NCBI GenBank assembly: GCA_015179045.1
Contig: WHUZ01000046.1
Coordinates: forward strand, 427,020 to 491,019
DNA: 64,000 bases
Reading direction: 5' to 3'
Source of the DNA: Kalaharituber pfeilii
Lineage: Eukaryota > Ascomycota > Pezizomycetes > Pezizales > Pezizaceae
Shown here: positions 1 through 10,467 of the stretch, piece after piece
How the letters are laid out: each line of letters opens with the position of its first letter
How positions within the stretch are numbered: the first letter of the stretch is position 1
Notes under the pieces: model-generated
What the model was told of the DNA's origin: nothing
What the model saw: the letters and a program-made list of their open reading frames with translations, nothing else
The model's database searches: none
Position numbers and translations under genes: made by a program

Positions 1-1310
1 ATATCAGTATCCAAAACCTGAGCTTTGATGGGTGCGAGGTATGGTACAGCTACAGCACTTTTCCAGTTCATCCCTCGGCCAGCGTTATATGCAACCGAAG
101 TGGCCTCTTGTGGATACAAAAAATGCAGTTTTATTGCATACCATGCGTGGTTGCTCCATATAATAGTAGATGGTTTTGGTTCGCCCCAGACCATAATAAA
201 ATTATGGCAGAGACGTTTTGACAGATCTACAGTATCTACCATAATCCGTGAGCAACCATTGATTTTTGAAATTACGTAGGTGTATGTCTACCCGAGTTGC
301 TATCCGCTACTGTGTGGCTTATTGCATTCTTTTCTATTGATGCTATTACTGTTTTCATCTCCTCATCAGTGTTTGCGAAGTCAAGTTGAAGCCAATTCAG
401 AGCGCTATGTACTGCATACGGTAAAAGTGCGACAGGGGCAGTGTTAGGGGCCTGAGAAAGAATGTTGAGCCAGCCTGGCCTGAATACCCCTTCCTTCTCC
501 GCCCAGCCTGGCCCAATTTTCTTTCTGCTAGCCTCATTTACAGAGGAGGCTTCCAAGGGTCCCCCCAGTTTTGACTCCAGCTTAAATTCGCAAACTCTCT
601 ATGATGCCAGAAGTTAAGAGCGGAGATGTTGTAACAATTCTTCATCTTCTTTGGCTAGTGTCAGGCCAAATTTAGACTAAAGCTCTAACTAAAGTAGGCA
701 TGGACAGTTGTCACTTGGCAGTTTTGCCCCATATATGTAACATAGGCTCAAAAAGGCTTGGTGCTTATCAGCTCCACCAATACTTTCTCATATTAACAAT
801 GGATATCATAGATTTGTTCAGCACTTGAAAAGGAACAAATCTAATATAATCACTGAAATCAGAGTTGATTTGGGGGAACTGATCAGGTTGAAAAATTTTG
901 GTGAGTAGATATGTCCAACTTTAACTTCCGGTACTATACTCCAGCTCGGCCTCCATGTCCGTCGCTGCCCTGCTTGGATGCTGTGTAAATTATTCCCGCA
1001 GTCCTGACTCTCTGTTGATATCACTGGGGGGCACTACCTTGCTGCCTGAATCCTTGACTGTATATTTGAAGGTACACCGTGTAGCTGTCTGTTCCATCCA
1101 GTCACTGTCACAGGTACATAATTCTACACCCCCTTCATTTCAGCTTTTCAGTCTTGCCTGCAACCTGGCCTCTAACATCGCCCGCAAAGTGTGCAAATAC
1201 ATCTGGGCACTGTGCAGTATCCAACCCAGTTGTCATTATACCTGCCTTGTACTCCCAGGATAGGATCTTGCAATCCTCCTAGCCGCTCGGTACTGGATTC
1301 CTCTCACATT
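1..1310. other. Host-like sequence, no gene recognised
   Basis: I see no recognisable protein, RNA or repeat here. The reading frames present (for example a roughly 94-codon minus-strand frame at 272-556) have no motif I can name and may be chance. There is no poly-A or LTR signature before the first small insertion at 1322. Confidence 0.4.
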
Positions 1311-1392
1311 CCCTTCTGAAAACCTCACTATAGCCCAAAGGGCGGCAAGCGAGTAATGATATAAAAAAAAAAAAAAAAAAACCCTTCTGAAA
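1311..1392 (+). mobile_element. LINE family A tail-only insertion with 11-bp TSD
   Basis: An 11-bp direct repeat, cccttctgaaa (1311-1321 and 1382-1392), flanks a 60-bp insert. The insert is only the family A 3' tail: a hairpin (GCCC AAA GGGC), a gcgagtaatgatat motif and a poly-A run. TSD plus poly-A identify target-primed retrotransposition. The insert carries no coding sequence. It is one of five such micro-insertions of 59-72 bp in this window. Confidence 0.85.
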
Positions 1393-2042
1393 TCTCACAT
1401 TGTTCCATCACGTGCATTTCAGTTGGACTCATATCACCATCATGATGTACCACTGCCTGAGCTTTTTGCCCCATTCCTGGCCCTCCTGCTTCGCCTACAC
1501 TACCCACAGCGGTGTAACTCGGAACCTGAGGATACTGCCATGCACAGCCTTTAAGGCCTCGATGCCTGCATATCCTCTCTGGCCTGTTATTAGGCTTTTC
1601 CCCCTCTACCTCGAAGCCGCCCTTCTCTGCCTTTTCTGCTGCGATCCGCTCTCAACTGTCTTCAGGTTGCTCTTGCATTAGCGAACTGTTCCACCCCTGG
1701 TTAAGTGTGCAAGGTCATCTATGTGCGAGCCCTCCACTCGTTGTGCCGGTATCCTTCATTAGATAGTTGCCGGGCCAGCGATATCAGCAGAAATATCAGA
1801 CTCACTGGAAATCTCTGTGGTACTTCATCCCACCATTGCCGACAATTACTTAGACTTCAATAGCACAAGCGATTGCAAGCGGCTACTCTCCAACCGCCAA
1901 TACTGTACTGCCCAGCGAAGCCTACGAAGATCGACAGCTCTCATTTTTTTTTCTTTTTTTCTCATTTTTGGTTCACATAACCCCGTATACAAGCTGCAGA
2001 CCTATAGCAGGCAGACAGCTCTCATTGACAGCAATTAGAAAT

Positions 2043-2123
2043 GACACGCACAGTTATCGCCATAGCCCCTAAGGCGGCACACGATCACTGATATAAAAAA
2101 AAGAAAAAGAAAGACACGCACAG
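2043..2123 (+). mobile_element. LINE family A tail-only insertion with 11-bp TSD
   Basis: The direct repeat gacacgcacag (2043-2053 and 2113-2123) flanks a 59-bp insert. The insert consists of the family A hairpin (GCCCC TAA GGC variant), cacgatcactgatat and an A-rich tail interrupted by G. The structure matches the insertion at 1322-1381, and the 5' end lies a few bases upstream of the hairpin. Confidence 0.85.
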
Positions 2124-2176
2124 AAAGCAAGGAGGCGGAGTTGGCTGAATTGTAAAAACAAGTTGAGGGGATTCAC

Positions 2177-2240
2177 AATTTCTTTTTTTTTAAATCATTA
2201 CTCGCATGCCGCCCTAAGGGCTATGGCGAGATTAAGTACA
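2177..2240 (-). mobile_element. LINE family A 3' tail, minus strand
   Basis: A poly-T run is followed by the reverse complement of the family A tail (atcattactcgcatgccgcc, then the hairpin, then ctatggcgag). The right end, which is the element's 5' end, was not located and no TSD was found, so the length is uncertain. Confidence 0.65.
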
Positions 2241-2592
2241 CAGGAAATAATAGAAATAACAGAGGAAGTAGCTAAGGAAACTAGGCCCCGTTTCTCTCCC
2301 CTTCCCCCCCCTTTTCTAACTGCTCGCTCACTCCCTCCCTGCCCATTCTAGCATAGCCACCATCGGAGTTCCAGCTCCAGCAAGATCAATCTCAGGACAC
2401 AGCACGCCGGCCAAATGGGTACAACATTAACGAGGTCTTAACCGCCAGGCTTAGGTCCTAATAGGCTAGCAAGAAGAGAGAGTACCTTGTTCACTGGATT
2501 AGTTATAACTGTCCCACCTGAAACCCTGCTGAGTTGTGTACTAATACCCCATTGTTGATCAGGCATTTCCAAAATTCCTATCCTGCTAAACC

Positions 2593-2892
2593 GTGACCAT
2601 GATCTCTACCAAAATTAGTGGCACTTATGGAGATCCCATAATTATCCCCAACAATGAAGAACAGGAATTCAACCTATACCTCGACCCTAGGAATCGCTGG
2701 AGCTTCTCCTTTAGAAGGGAGCCTAATATAACATCCCAACCTGGAACCATTACTCAAGAGCTTCCAGCTCCGGTCCTGTACTGGCAACTGACATACGATA
2801 TGCCCATACGTGTACTTGTGCAGCTGGTTCTGACGCCCCAACAAGTTATCGCACTCTTCTTCGCTTGCTACTACCTGTCCCACTACCTCTGA
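2593..2892 (+). CDS. Open frame of unknown function, doubtful
   Basis: This is a 99-codon ATG-to-stop frame of ordinary amino-acid composition with a hydrophobic C-terminal stretch (ALFFACYYL-like). I do not recognise it. It has no motif, signal peptide or supporting neighbour, so it could be a decayed exon or chance. Confidence 0.2.
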   Translation: MTMISTKISGTYGDPIIIPNNEEQEFNLYLDPRNRWSFSFRREPNITSQPGTITQELPAPVLYWQLTYDMPIRVLVQLVLTPQQVIALFFACYYLSHYL

Positions 2893-2984
2893 CATGGACC
2901 ACCTGTGTAATGCGATTGCCAGCATCCCAGCTGCTGCGCAGGGGCCACCACGAACAAAGAATGAACTGGAAGAACGTAGAACCA

Positions 2985-3230
2985 AACAGTGATACTGATA
3001 ACTACCGGCCAGGCCTGAAACCGCCTGGGGCGGCCCCGGCGGTGCTTCTGATGGCTGGGCCCGCCTGGACGGCCTGGACCGGCCTGAAACATTCAGGCGG
3101 CCTGGACCGGCCCAGGTCGACCTCATGGCCGGCCTGAAAGATCAGGCCAGGCCCAGGCCTAGATTTTCACGGTCCAGGCCGGCCCAGGCCATACCCTTGG
3201 CCTGGCCTCGCCGGCCCGTTGGAAACACTG
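2985..3230. repeat. GC-rich GGCCTG/CCGGCC repeat island
   Basis: The region is built of short degenerate GGCCTG, CCGGCC and CAGGCC units, forming many local inverted repeats. Its right end (cggcccgttggaaacactg) is the near reverse complement of the start of a second island at 8651 (cagtgttcccaacgggccg). The two are probably copies of one foldback-like non-autonomous DNA element. No TSD was found at this copy. Confidence 0.45.
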
Positions 3231-3365
3231 GCTGTCAGTATAGCCGGCCTGCCAGTATAGTCCGCCTGCCCGCTAAAGTAGTGCTATAGTGAAAACTCTG
3301 CCTTCGCCACCCTGCCCTTGCTGGTGCCCTCGTCGCTGCTTCTATGTACCCTTTGTATTATGTTT

Positions 3366-3757
3366 CTTGGCTATAGTGAGCGGCACGAGCCGAGCCAGCT
3401 CGAACTCAAACGAGCCAAGATCATGCTTGTGTTTTTCTTGACAGCTCGCTAAAATGCTTAGCCAGTGCAAGGTTTCATAAACTGTAAATACCTAATATAG
3501 TAATAATTAGAGACTTGGAGCTCATTTTGACCTACCAACAACTTCGAAATGCACAATTTACCTGATAGTAGTGAGAAGGATGAAAATTTAGCTTAGTTTG
3601 GTTTAGTTTGTCAATATTATGTACATAATCAATCCAGGCTCGAGCTCATGCCACGCCAGCTCGAGCCAACTCGAGCCGAGCTCACTTACTCACGAGCTGG
3701 CTCGAGCTCACCCTCCAGCTCGGCTCGAGCTAGCTCGTGCCGCTCACTACTTGGCTA
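3366..3757. mobile_element. hAT-like MITE, 376 bp, 8-bp TSD
   Basis: Terminal inverted repeats tagtgagcggcacgagc (from 3374) and gctcgtgccgctcacta (to 3749) are flanked by the 8-bp duplication cttggcta (3366-3373 and 3750-3757). An 8-bp TSD and TAG-type ends fit the hAT superfamily. The subterminal regions are rich in CTCGAGC/GAGCCGAGCT units that could form long hairpins. There is no coding capacity, so it is non-autonomous. A second copy lies at 9640-10027. Confidence 0.8.
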
Positions 3758-3861
3758 AATGAGCCTATTATGTATATAAAGGCCCCATCTGGCCCTCATG
3801 TAAATACTTCTTTCTCTCCTTGTCTGTTGCCTTGTGTTCTTAATAGACAGTCCCTCGCAGT

Positions 3862-4486
3862 TCCATATGTTCTTTTTTTTTTTTTTTTTTTTTTTTATAT
3901 CATTGATCGCATGCCGCCCTATGGGCTATGGCGATGTTTAGTTACATGAAAAGATAAGTAGTAGATGGTGAACTAAAAGAGGAAAGAAAAGGAAAGGGAA
4001 TTGCTTGATGTCTATGTAAAGTCACTCTCCGAGCATCTCCATCAGCCTCATCAGCGGGTCTTCTCCCCCCTCCCCTTCGACCCTCGGTGGTCTCCTCACG
4101 TGATCCTCCCCCCCCGGCCACCTCCGCCGCCACACTCTGCACTGTCCTAGCAGATGTCTCGTTGTCTCCTCCTCCTCCCCGCACCACCTGCACTCTGGTC
4201 CGTCCCCTTCCCCAATTTGCCACCTCCAAGCACGTAGACCCTTGCCCCCCAACAGTCCCGCCAACCTCCCTGTCAGGTGCCCCAACCTCTCTAGTGGTCT
4301 ATACGCCAATTCCAACCGGTTTCTCTCCCCCGCCCTCTCCCTCCTTCCTCTTTGTCTCATACCGGCTTCCGTAACAACCTCTGGGGCGCGCTGCAATGCA
4401 GTACCCACTCTTACCGCCTCATCCGCCGCCTCGTTCCCAGCAATGCCCCTATGAGCCTTGACCAATAGAACCGTCCATATGTTCTT
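3862..4486 (-). mobile_element. LINE family A, 5'-truncated, 599 bp
   Basis: A 13-bp TSD (tccatatgttctt at 3862-3874 and 4474-4486) flanks a minus-strand LINE with poly-A (poly-T here) and the family A hairpin tail. The frame at about 4022-4473 encodes the end of ORF2: the end of a ribonuclease H domain (KAHRGIAGNEAAD, the HxGIxGNExAD motif) and then a zinc-knuckle-like CRWCGEEEETTRHLLGQC. This order is typical of RNase H-bearing fungal LINEs of the Tad/I type. It is truncated by incomplete reverse transcription and is not functional. Confidence 0.9.
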
Positions 4487-4523
4487 GTTATTCTTGTCAA
4501 TCCCTAGATCTAATTCAGTATCT

Positions 4524-4609
4524 GATCTTCTCTGCAATCGCTATAGCCCATAGGGCGGCACGCGATCAATGATATATATTAAAAAAAAAAAAAAAAAGAT
4601 CCTCTCTGC
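4524..4609 (+). mobile_element. LINE family A tail-only insertion with 12-bp TSD
   Basis: A direct repeat gatcttctctgc/gatcctctctgc (4524-4535 and 4598-4609, one mismatch) flanks a 62-bp insert made of the family A hairpin (GCCC ATA GGGC), cgcgatcaatgatatat and poly-A. Confidence 0.85.
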
Positions 4610-4757
4610 CTTTTCACCATAGCCTGCCATCGCCGCTGAACCAGAACCGCTAAACTAGAACACGCTGAACCGGAACCGTCGAACCGTGCTACCTGCGAGC
4701 CTCTCCTATCAAATTTGTCAAGCCTCTGCCATTCAGCGCTTGCAAAACTACTGTTAC

Positions 4758-5011
4758 TCTGAACCGGTACGGTGAATGACGCGGAGTTGGTAGCGATAAG
4801 TGAGACGATGGAGAGGGTGGAGGGGGAGCTGCTGATATTGACCGATTCGAGACACGCCATCCGGAGGATGAGGGCCGTGGCGGGAGGAGACCCGGCACAC
4901 GATGGCGCCACACGCAAGATGAGAAAAGCATGGGAGACGAGGGTGGGGAGGGGCGACATGGACGTAGCGGTCATCGCCATAGCCCTTAGGGCGGCATGCG
5001 ATTAATGAAAG

Positions 5012-5048
<37 letters not shown>

Positions 5049-5675
5049 CGTAGCGGTCATGTGGGTGAAGGCACATAGGGGGATAGAAGGAAATGAGAGA
5101 GCAGACAGGACAGCGGGGTGGGGCACGGCGTTGCAGTACAAGTCTGAAGTGGTTACAGAGGCGGGCCAGAGGCAAAGGGCGAGGAGGGAGAGAGGGAGAG
5201 AGCGGAGGAGAGGAATAGACTAAAGATTGCATACAGACCGCTGGAAAGAGCGGGTAGGGAGATAGGTCGACTGGCAGGCCTGTTAGGGGGGAAGGGCTTG
5301 AGGGCATGGAGGTGGCAGATCGGGGAAGGAGACGGCCCAGAGTGCAGATGGTGCGGGGAGAGCGATGAGACGACGGCTCACCTGTTGGGGGGGTGCAGAG
5401 TGTGGAGGAGGAGGTGGCCGGGAGGAGAAGAGCATATAAGGTGCCCACCAAAGAAGAGAGAAGGAGGGCGAGATCCGATTGAGGAGCTGCTGACGATGCT
5501 GGGGGAGTGAGAGAAGACCCTCGGGGGTGGGGGGGGGGGGGGGTGGTGGTGGCGGGGGAAGTTTATTTAATAATTCATCTATGTCACATAATTGTTTAGC
5601 TACAGAATCGCCATAGCCCGTAGGGCGGCCTGCGATCAATGATATAAAAAAAAAAAAAAAAAAATCTGAACCGGT
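4758..5675 (+). mobile_element. LINE family A, 5'-truncated, split by a nested tail insertion
   Basis: An 11-bp TSD (tctgaaccggt at 4758-4768 and 5665-5675) bounds the copy. The first part (4772 onward) encodes RNase H sequence (NDAELVAISETMERVEGELLILTDS). After a 72-bp nested insertion (4975-5046) the frame resumes with VKAHRGIEGNERAD and, after a frameshift near 5223-5298, ends with the knuckle CRWCGESDETTAHLLGGC. The copy closes with a G-run, the hairpin tail and poly-A (to 5664). With the copy at 3875-4473 it gives the structure of the autonomous ORF2 C-terminus. It is dead through truncation, insertion and frameshift. Confidence 0.9.
4961..5060 (+). mobile_element. LINE family A tail-only insertion nested in a LINE, 14-bp TSD
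   Basis: The duplication gacgtagcggtcat (4961-4974 and 5047-5060) flanks a 72-bp insert (4975-5046) starting exactly at cgccatagccc. The insert has the hairpin (GCCC TTA GGGC), gcgattaatg and about 50 nt of A-rich tail. It interrupts the RNase H frame of the surrounding LINE, so it is younger than that copy. Confidence 0.9.
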
Positions 5676-6046
5676 GGTATCCTTTAGCAGCACCTGCCCG
5701 CCGCCGCGGGTGACACCCTGAATGTTCTTTATACTTCTATCAAGTTGCAGTCACGTTTACCTCTTTCTGTCTGCTTCTCTTATTTCCCTATAGGTTATTG
5801 TGGAAGGAACTGGTCCTGGGGCGGCTCTTATAAAAGAGGCCCCCACTCGCACCCTCTGGGTTCTTTAGATTCCTCCAAAGCACGCATTCCGCTCTCTAGT
5901 CATAGCCCCCCTCCCTTGTGCCCGTTCAAACTTAACTTTAACTCCTTCCCCCTTTGCCCCCTCTATATTACCGTATCTCCATGTTTGGCGCGCGCCCCGT
6001 TCCTGGCACTGGCTCGTTGGCCACCCAGCCGCATAAATTTTAACTA

Positions 6047-6420
6047 AGAAGTTTAGTCTGTGAGGATCATCCTGTGTCTCGGATGGTAATGGAACGTCTT
6101 TTGGAGAAGCTCCGTTGTCGAACAATTGCTGTCGATAATGGATCTGAGGCAGTACGTTGTGCAATGGGTCAAGTGAAATGTTTGTTCTCTTAACTATCCC
6201 TTTTCAAGTACATCTATACTAACTCTTCCACTAGTCGATATCATTCTGATGGAAGTTAAGCTCCCACAAATGAACGGTGAAGATGTTGCTCGCATGATCC
6301 GCACAACTCAAAATCACAACTCGTCCACTCCTATTGTGGGGTTTCCGGTCGCCAGCGCAGACCGAGGAGGTCGCGCGGCAAACGCCATTCGCAGCTACAG
6401 AATGCTTCTAGAACTGTAAA
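6047..6420 (+). pseudogene. Response-regulator receiver domain fragment (Rim15-like)
   Basis: Two exons joined by a 55-bp intron (6180-6234; donor gtttgt, branch tactaac, acceptor ctag) encode a stretch resembling the C-terminal receiver domain of fungal Rim15-type PAS/AGC kinases. CEDHPVSRMVMERLLEK precedes the intron and DIILMEVKLPQMNGEDVARM follows it. The expected phospho-acceptor Asp is Glu (LMEVKLP). The frame upstream of CED is closed by stops and no kinase domain is present. After STPIVG the sequence leaves the family pattern and soon stops. It is therefore a truncated duplicate or relic. The Rim15 assignment is by pattern recall, not a database search. Confidence 0.5.
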
Positions 6421-6613
6421 AGCCACTCACATAGATTGGAGCCGTGTCATCACGGCTCCTAATGCTATTTCCGCACTCCGCTGGCAAGAAGCCGAAATAG
6501 ATATGACACCTCCGCATTCTCCAACCCCCAGAGGCACAAGATTGTCCGTCCCCGACGATGGAGCCTAAGTGTCAACGTTGTCCCCGGCAAGCACAGCATC
6601 GAGTGAGAATGAA

Positions 6614-7119
6614 ATGACGGCTATCTCTCATCCCTGCCGCCGCGCGTACGAAGTGGCCACACGCAAAGTTCTCAAGCAGGCTCCACAGGAGCAAGACAAT
6701 CACGTCCTTTTTGTCGGGCACGGCGAGGATACAAAGGACGCTGGGGAGGAGTTTCAACAGTTTCTGCATGCAGGAAAGGCAGGACTGCTGGTGCAGAAAA
6801 AAACTCAAACACGAGAGATACTAGAACTCGTATGTTGACCTTGAGTTTTTGTATGAAGAGTTCCTTGGGATAATGACTAATCACGATTCCTTATTTTGCA
6901 TAGTTCTTCTACTTCCTTGAGTACGATAGGTGCTCAAGACCACTCGAAGACAGGATAAAGAAGCCCATGGCTCCATCCGACGATGCTGAGCTGAGCGAGG
7001 CCGACAATCCCGTACCGAATGACGATGGTACGGAATCCGAAATCGCTGACAATGATGAAATTGCTGCAGTGGGGAACGAGCAGAATGTCCCACAAGCGCC
7101 TGACAACGATTCAAACTGA
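6614..7119 (+). CDS. Hypothetical protein, two exons (6614-6829, 6904-7119)
   Basis: A 74-bp intron (6830-6903; donor gtatgt, branch tgactaat, acceptor gcatag) joins two open exons into a protein of about 143 residues beginning at ATG 6614. The frame is open back to a stop at 6566, so there may be more N-terminal coding. The N-terminal half is mixed alpha-helical in character; the C-terminal half is strongly acidic (runs of D, E and N after PMAPSDDAE). I do not recognise a family. It follows the receiver-domain relic by 200 bp and could have been part of the same ancestral locus. Confidence 0.4.
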
Positions 7120-7262
7120 GGCTGTGTCTCGGCCCCCGCGGCAACTGCACAATTACTGCCTTACCAAGTCAGCCTTTCTCCGCCACATCCAACGGAACTA
7201 AAGTGCCAAGAAATCCTTTAGAGCCTTCCTGAAGTATCGTCTTCCACATTACACTCCTGCAG

Positions 7263-8127
7263 CCAGGTTATATCAACATGCAACCAGGAAGGTGCCACTT
7301 TGCACACTTCGCAGACTTCTGCGTCGACGTCCAGAAATAGCACTGCGGGCACAAGGTCCAGTGAAGGGCAGGGCAACTTCGTTACTCTTTCCACTCTAGA
7401 TGCATCGGCACCGGTAGATGCCGTTTGTGACCTTTTATCCAAGGGTGTTTCCGACGGTCTCAATGCTTCCGTTCACTCTCTCAGCTACGCTGACGCGGCT
7501 GAGCTCCTCTTATGGCTTGAATCTCACCCGCCCGAGGACATCTCTGGAAGATGCCGGGAAGGGTCGCGTTCAGACATTACAGTAGTCAGTGTCACCCGTT
7601 TCTTGCTCGGCCTTAATGCAACAGAAGCTCCGCCAGCGGAAATGTTGAGCGACATCAGAAGCCTGAAGGCGGCGATTCAGACCAGGAGACGTTTCAACGA
7701 GAAACAAGCGTCCCTATTTGCTAGGCGGGCAGAGCGCGCACAACAGGGGCGCGGATCACGGGGCAACGCAGGCTGGCAGGGATTTTCCTGGATTGTAGAG
7801 ATTACCAGTTGGGGTGCGGAATACATGAAGAACTTGCAGCATCAGGCGTTCCAAGAGGTGCCGGAGAACCGCTGGGTTCCCTGGCCTGAGGATCTGGAGC
7901 AGAAGCCTGACGAGGCGGAAATGGATAGGAGATTCAACGAGTTCAATCGGAAGTTGGAAGAGAAAAACAAAGACTTTGAAAGAAAATTGGCCGATAGCAA
8001 GAGAGAGCTTGAGCAAAAATTCGAAGGCCAAAAGAAGGAAATGGCCGAGTTCCAGCTCTGGCGGCAGCAAATCATGGCAGCGTTGATCTCGTTCCCAGGG
8101 ATTCAGCCTGCTGGACTCCAGAATTGA
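7263..8127 (+). CDS. Hypothetical coiled-coil protein, 5' end unresolved
   Basis: A single long frame is open from 7222 to the stop at 8125-8127. The first in-frame ATG is well inside the frame, so an upstream exon is likely; a possible acceptor is ctcctgcag at 7254-7262. The N-terminal portion is Ser/Thr-rich. The C-terminal 80 residues form a strong charged coiled coil (FNEFNRKLEEKNKDFERKLA and on, with a Lys/Glu heptad pattern), followed by a short hydrophobic end. Codon use is GC-balanced and unlike the RIPped region. The function is unknown. It may be a host gene or a captured fragment. Confidence 0.4.
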
Positions 8128-8469
8128 CTGTGCATGTCTTCTATTTAGGTCGTCGGACCTTTTGCAGCATCAGAGCGTGAAAATTATTAAGTCATCTACA
8201 GAAAGGAGAGGAACAGGGAAAAAGACAAAAAAAAAAAAGATAATATGTTTATCTTTCCTCTTGCAGTTCGTTTTTTCATTTTACTTTATTTTCATTTTTG
8301 TTTTGGTTTCGTTTTGACTTGTTGGATTTTTAGTCGTTTAGTGGTACAGGGTTTTATTTGCTGACGACATTTGTTATAAGAGCTATATCGTTTCCAGTCC
8401 CTGGAAACTTTATTTATTCAACAATCTTATGAAGAAGTTAAGAGCTTAGCTACGCTTTGAGCATTATAT

Positions 8470-8573
8470 GTGTTTTTTTTTTTTTTTTTCGTCATGTGAC
8501 CCCGCATGCGGCTGTTCGCCATGGTAGGACCCCTGGGTCTAACCCCTTGAAGCCCGGAGGCAGGTTTACATCA
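8470..8573 (-). mobile_element. LINE family B 3' tail, minus strand
   Basis: Poly-T is followed by the reverse complement of the family B tail (catgtgaccccgcatgcggc, then gttcgccatgg, ccctgggtctaacccc and cccggaggcagg). This is the same roughly 97-bp unit seen at 9680-9776 and 54657-54753. The flanking repeats are too degraded to call a TSD with certainty. Confidence 0.65.
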
Positions 8574-8644
8574 TGTGATGAGATCTGCCATATATGGGAG
8601 TAATTTTAGAATTCCCATTTTGAGAAAACTTATTGCTGGATTCC

Positions 8645-8745
8645 GGCTGCACAGTGTTCCCAACGGGCCGAACTACAAAATCTGGGCCTTGATTATTTCA
8701 GGCCGGCCTAGCCTCCTAGGCCGCAAGCAGGCCAGTCCAGAACAA
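8645..8745. repeat. GC-rich GGCC island, second copy
   Basis: The sequence starts cagtgttcccaacgggccg and continues with ggccggcctag/caggcc units. It matches the inverted right end of the island at 2985-3230. It is probably a truncated copy of the same foldback-like element. Confidence 0.4.
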
Positions 8746-8812
8746 TGAGTGAAGTCTCTATAACTATATACATGAAAAACAGAACTATCTCGAACCTATA
8801 TTCTAAATGAAT

Positions 8813-8985
8813 GCTAGAATCTTCTTCTTTATTTTTTTTTTTTTTTTTTTTTTTATATCATTACTCGCATGCCGCCCTAAGGGCTATGGCGAGGTATTTA
8901 TTTGAAGTAATGGAAAGAAAATTGACTAGATACATGTGGCACCCGCGGAGCTCATCCATGATACAGGTGAGGAAGCTAGAATCTT
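8813..8985 (-). mobile_element. LINE family A short copy, 151 bp, 11-bp TSD
   Basis: The TSD gctagaatctt (8813-8823 and 8975-8985) flanks poly-T, the family A hairpin tail (GCCC TAA GGGC sense) and about 80 bp of 3' UTR upstream of the hairpin. It has no coding content. Confidence 0.85.
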
Positions 8986-9639
8986 GTACATGATAAAAAG
9001 AAATATCAAATAGAACTATACTAAATTGGAAGAATACCATATTCTATTGGAATATTGCATGCTTTGGAATATGAGGATTTTTATAGTACATGGGCAAAAA
9101 AAGATTGTCCGCGTCCTAAGGCGTCAGACGCATTGACGCCATGGGACATCAACCGCATGTCACGGTGACAGAACCTTTCAGAGGACAGCATCTGGATGTC
9201 ACTCCGAGTCGGTTCGCCTCTTCAATGGGTAAGTATTTACGGTGGCACGCAGCGTTTAGTACTTTTTCAATCATGTATCTTCAATTATGGCCTGATATTC
9301 AGTGCATTCTCAACTATGGCCTTATATTTACTACGTTACAAACTACAGTCTAATAGTTATCAACTACAGACTCATATGCTCTACGTTATCAATTACGGAC
9401 CGCATCCTCAAATGTAACCTAAATTAGCAGTAGTCGGCTACTCGCGCGTCTCGTGCTTACGCAGATTTCATTCTACCATACCATAATATCATGTTTGGCA
9501 AATCAATTGTTTATTCATTAAAAACTAGCTATCCTGGTCTATATACAGATGTCCTCTCATCATTCCACCATTGCATGCCATCATCTATGATGCTACTGCC
9601 TCCACATGTTCTTATCCCGCCGCAACCTCGCCATAACCC

Positions 9640-10027
9640 TAGTGAGCGGCACGAGCTAGCTCGAGCCGAGCTGGAGGGTTTTTTTTTTTTTTTTTTTTTT
9701 TCACGTGACCCCGCTTGTAGCTGTTCGCGATGGCAGGGCCCCTGGGTCTAAACCCTCAAAGGCCGGAGGCAGGCTTCGAGCTGGAGGGTGAGCTCGAGCC
9801 TGGATTGATTATATACATAATATTGACAAACTAAACTAAACTAAGCTAAATTTTCATCTTTCTCACTACTATCAGCTAAATTGAGCATTTCGAAGTTGTT
9901 GGTAGGTCAGAATGAGCTCCAAGTCTCTAATTATTACTATATTAGGTATTTACAGTTTATGAAACCTTGCACTGGCTAAGCATTTTAGCGAGCTGGCTCG
10001 AGCTGGCTCGGCTCGTGCCGCTCACTA
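9640..10027. mobile_element. hAT-like MITE copy 2, interrupted
   Basis: It has the same terminal inverted repeats as the copy at 3374-3749 (tagtgagcggcacgagct ... gctcgtgccgctcacta), and the inner sequence is the reverse-oriented equivalent. A family B tail is inserted at 9680-9776. I could not match an 8-bp TSD at the ends (cataaccc on the left, ctattatg on the right), so the flanks may have been rearranged. Confidence 0.7.
9667..9789 (-). mobile_element. LINE family B tail-only insertion, 97 bp, 13-bp TSD
   Basis: The duplication cgagctggagggt (9667-9679 and 9777-9789) flanks a 97-bp insert consisting only of the family B tail with poly-T. The copy at 54657-54753 is also exactly 97 bp and begins at nearly the same tail position (AAGCCTGCCTCCGG in sense). 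This argues for a fixed 5' end. Confidence 0.9.
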
Positions 10028-10467
10028 CTATTATGTACTGTCTATGCCTTCTGCTATCAGCCTACCGAAAATGTCAGACCTATAAGCAGAGTAGACCTTC
10101 CAAAGGACACCGCGGGTTTGCTGAACAATAAACCTCCTTTAAGTATACATTTCCTTGCAATGCTGATGTCCGCATAGGAGATTTGTTGTAAAATAACACT
10201 ATTTACTCTGTTATTTCTATTCCAATAATAGGTCCACAGTGAGGATATTGTAAGGGTTGAGTTCTGCCATAATAGTGGTGCAATGCAATGTCAATGTCAT
10301 GATGCGATGCAATAGTGGGATGCAGTTTGCTATAGCAAGCGAAGGCTATACTCACCTCTGTTGGACAGTTCCAATTTTTGCGGCCGGAAACTCACAGTTT
10401 AGTTTCGTGTGAAATGACACTAGCGAGACGTAGAATGCTTAGCTACAGGCTTCTTCAGTGTCTATAA

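Noticed and set aside
5002..5046. Long A and T runs as transcription terminators
   Set aside because: Each sits at the end of a LINE tail between target duplications; they are retrotransposition poly-A tails.
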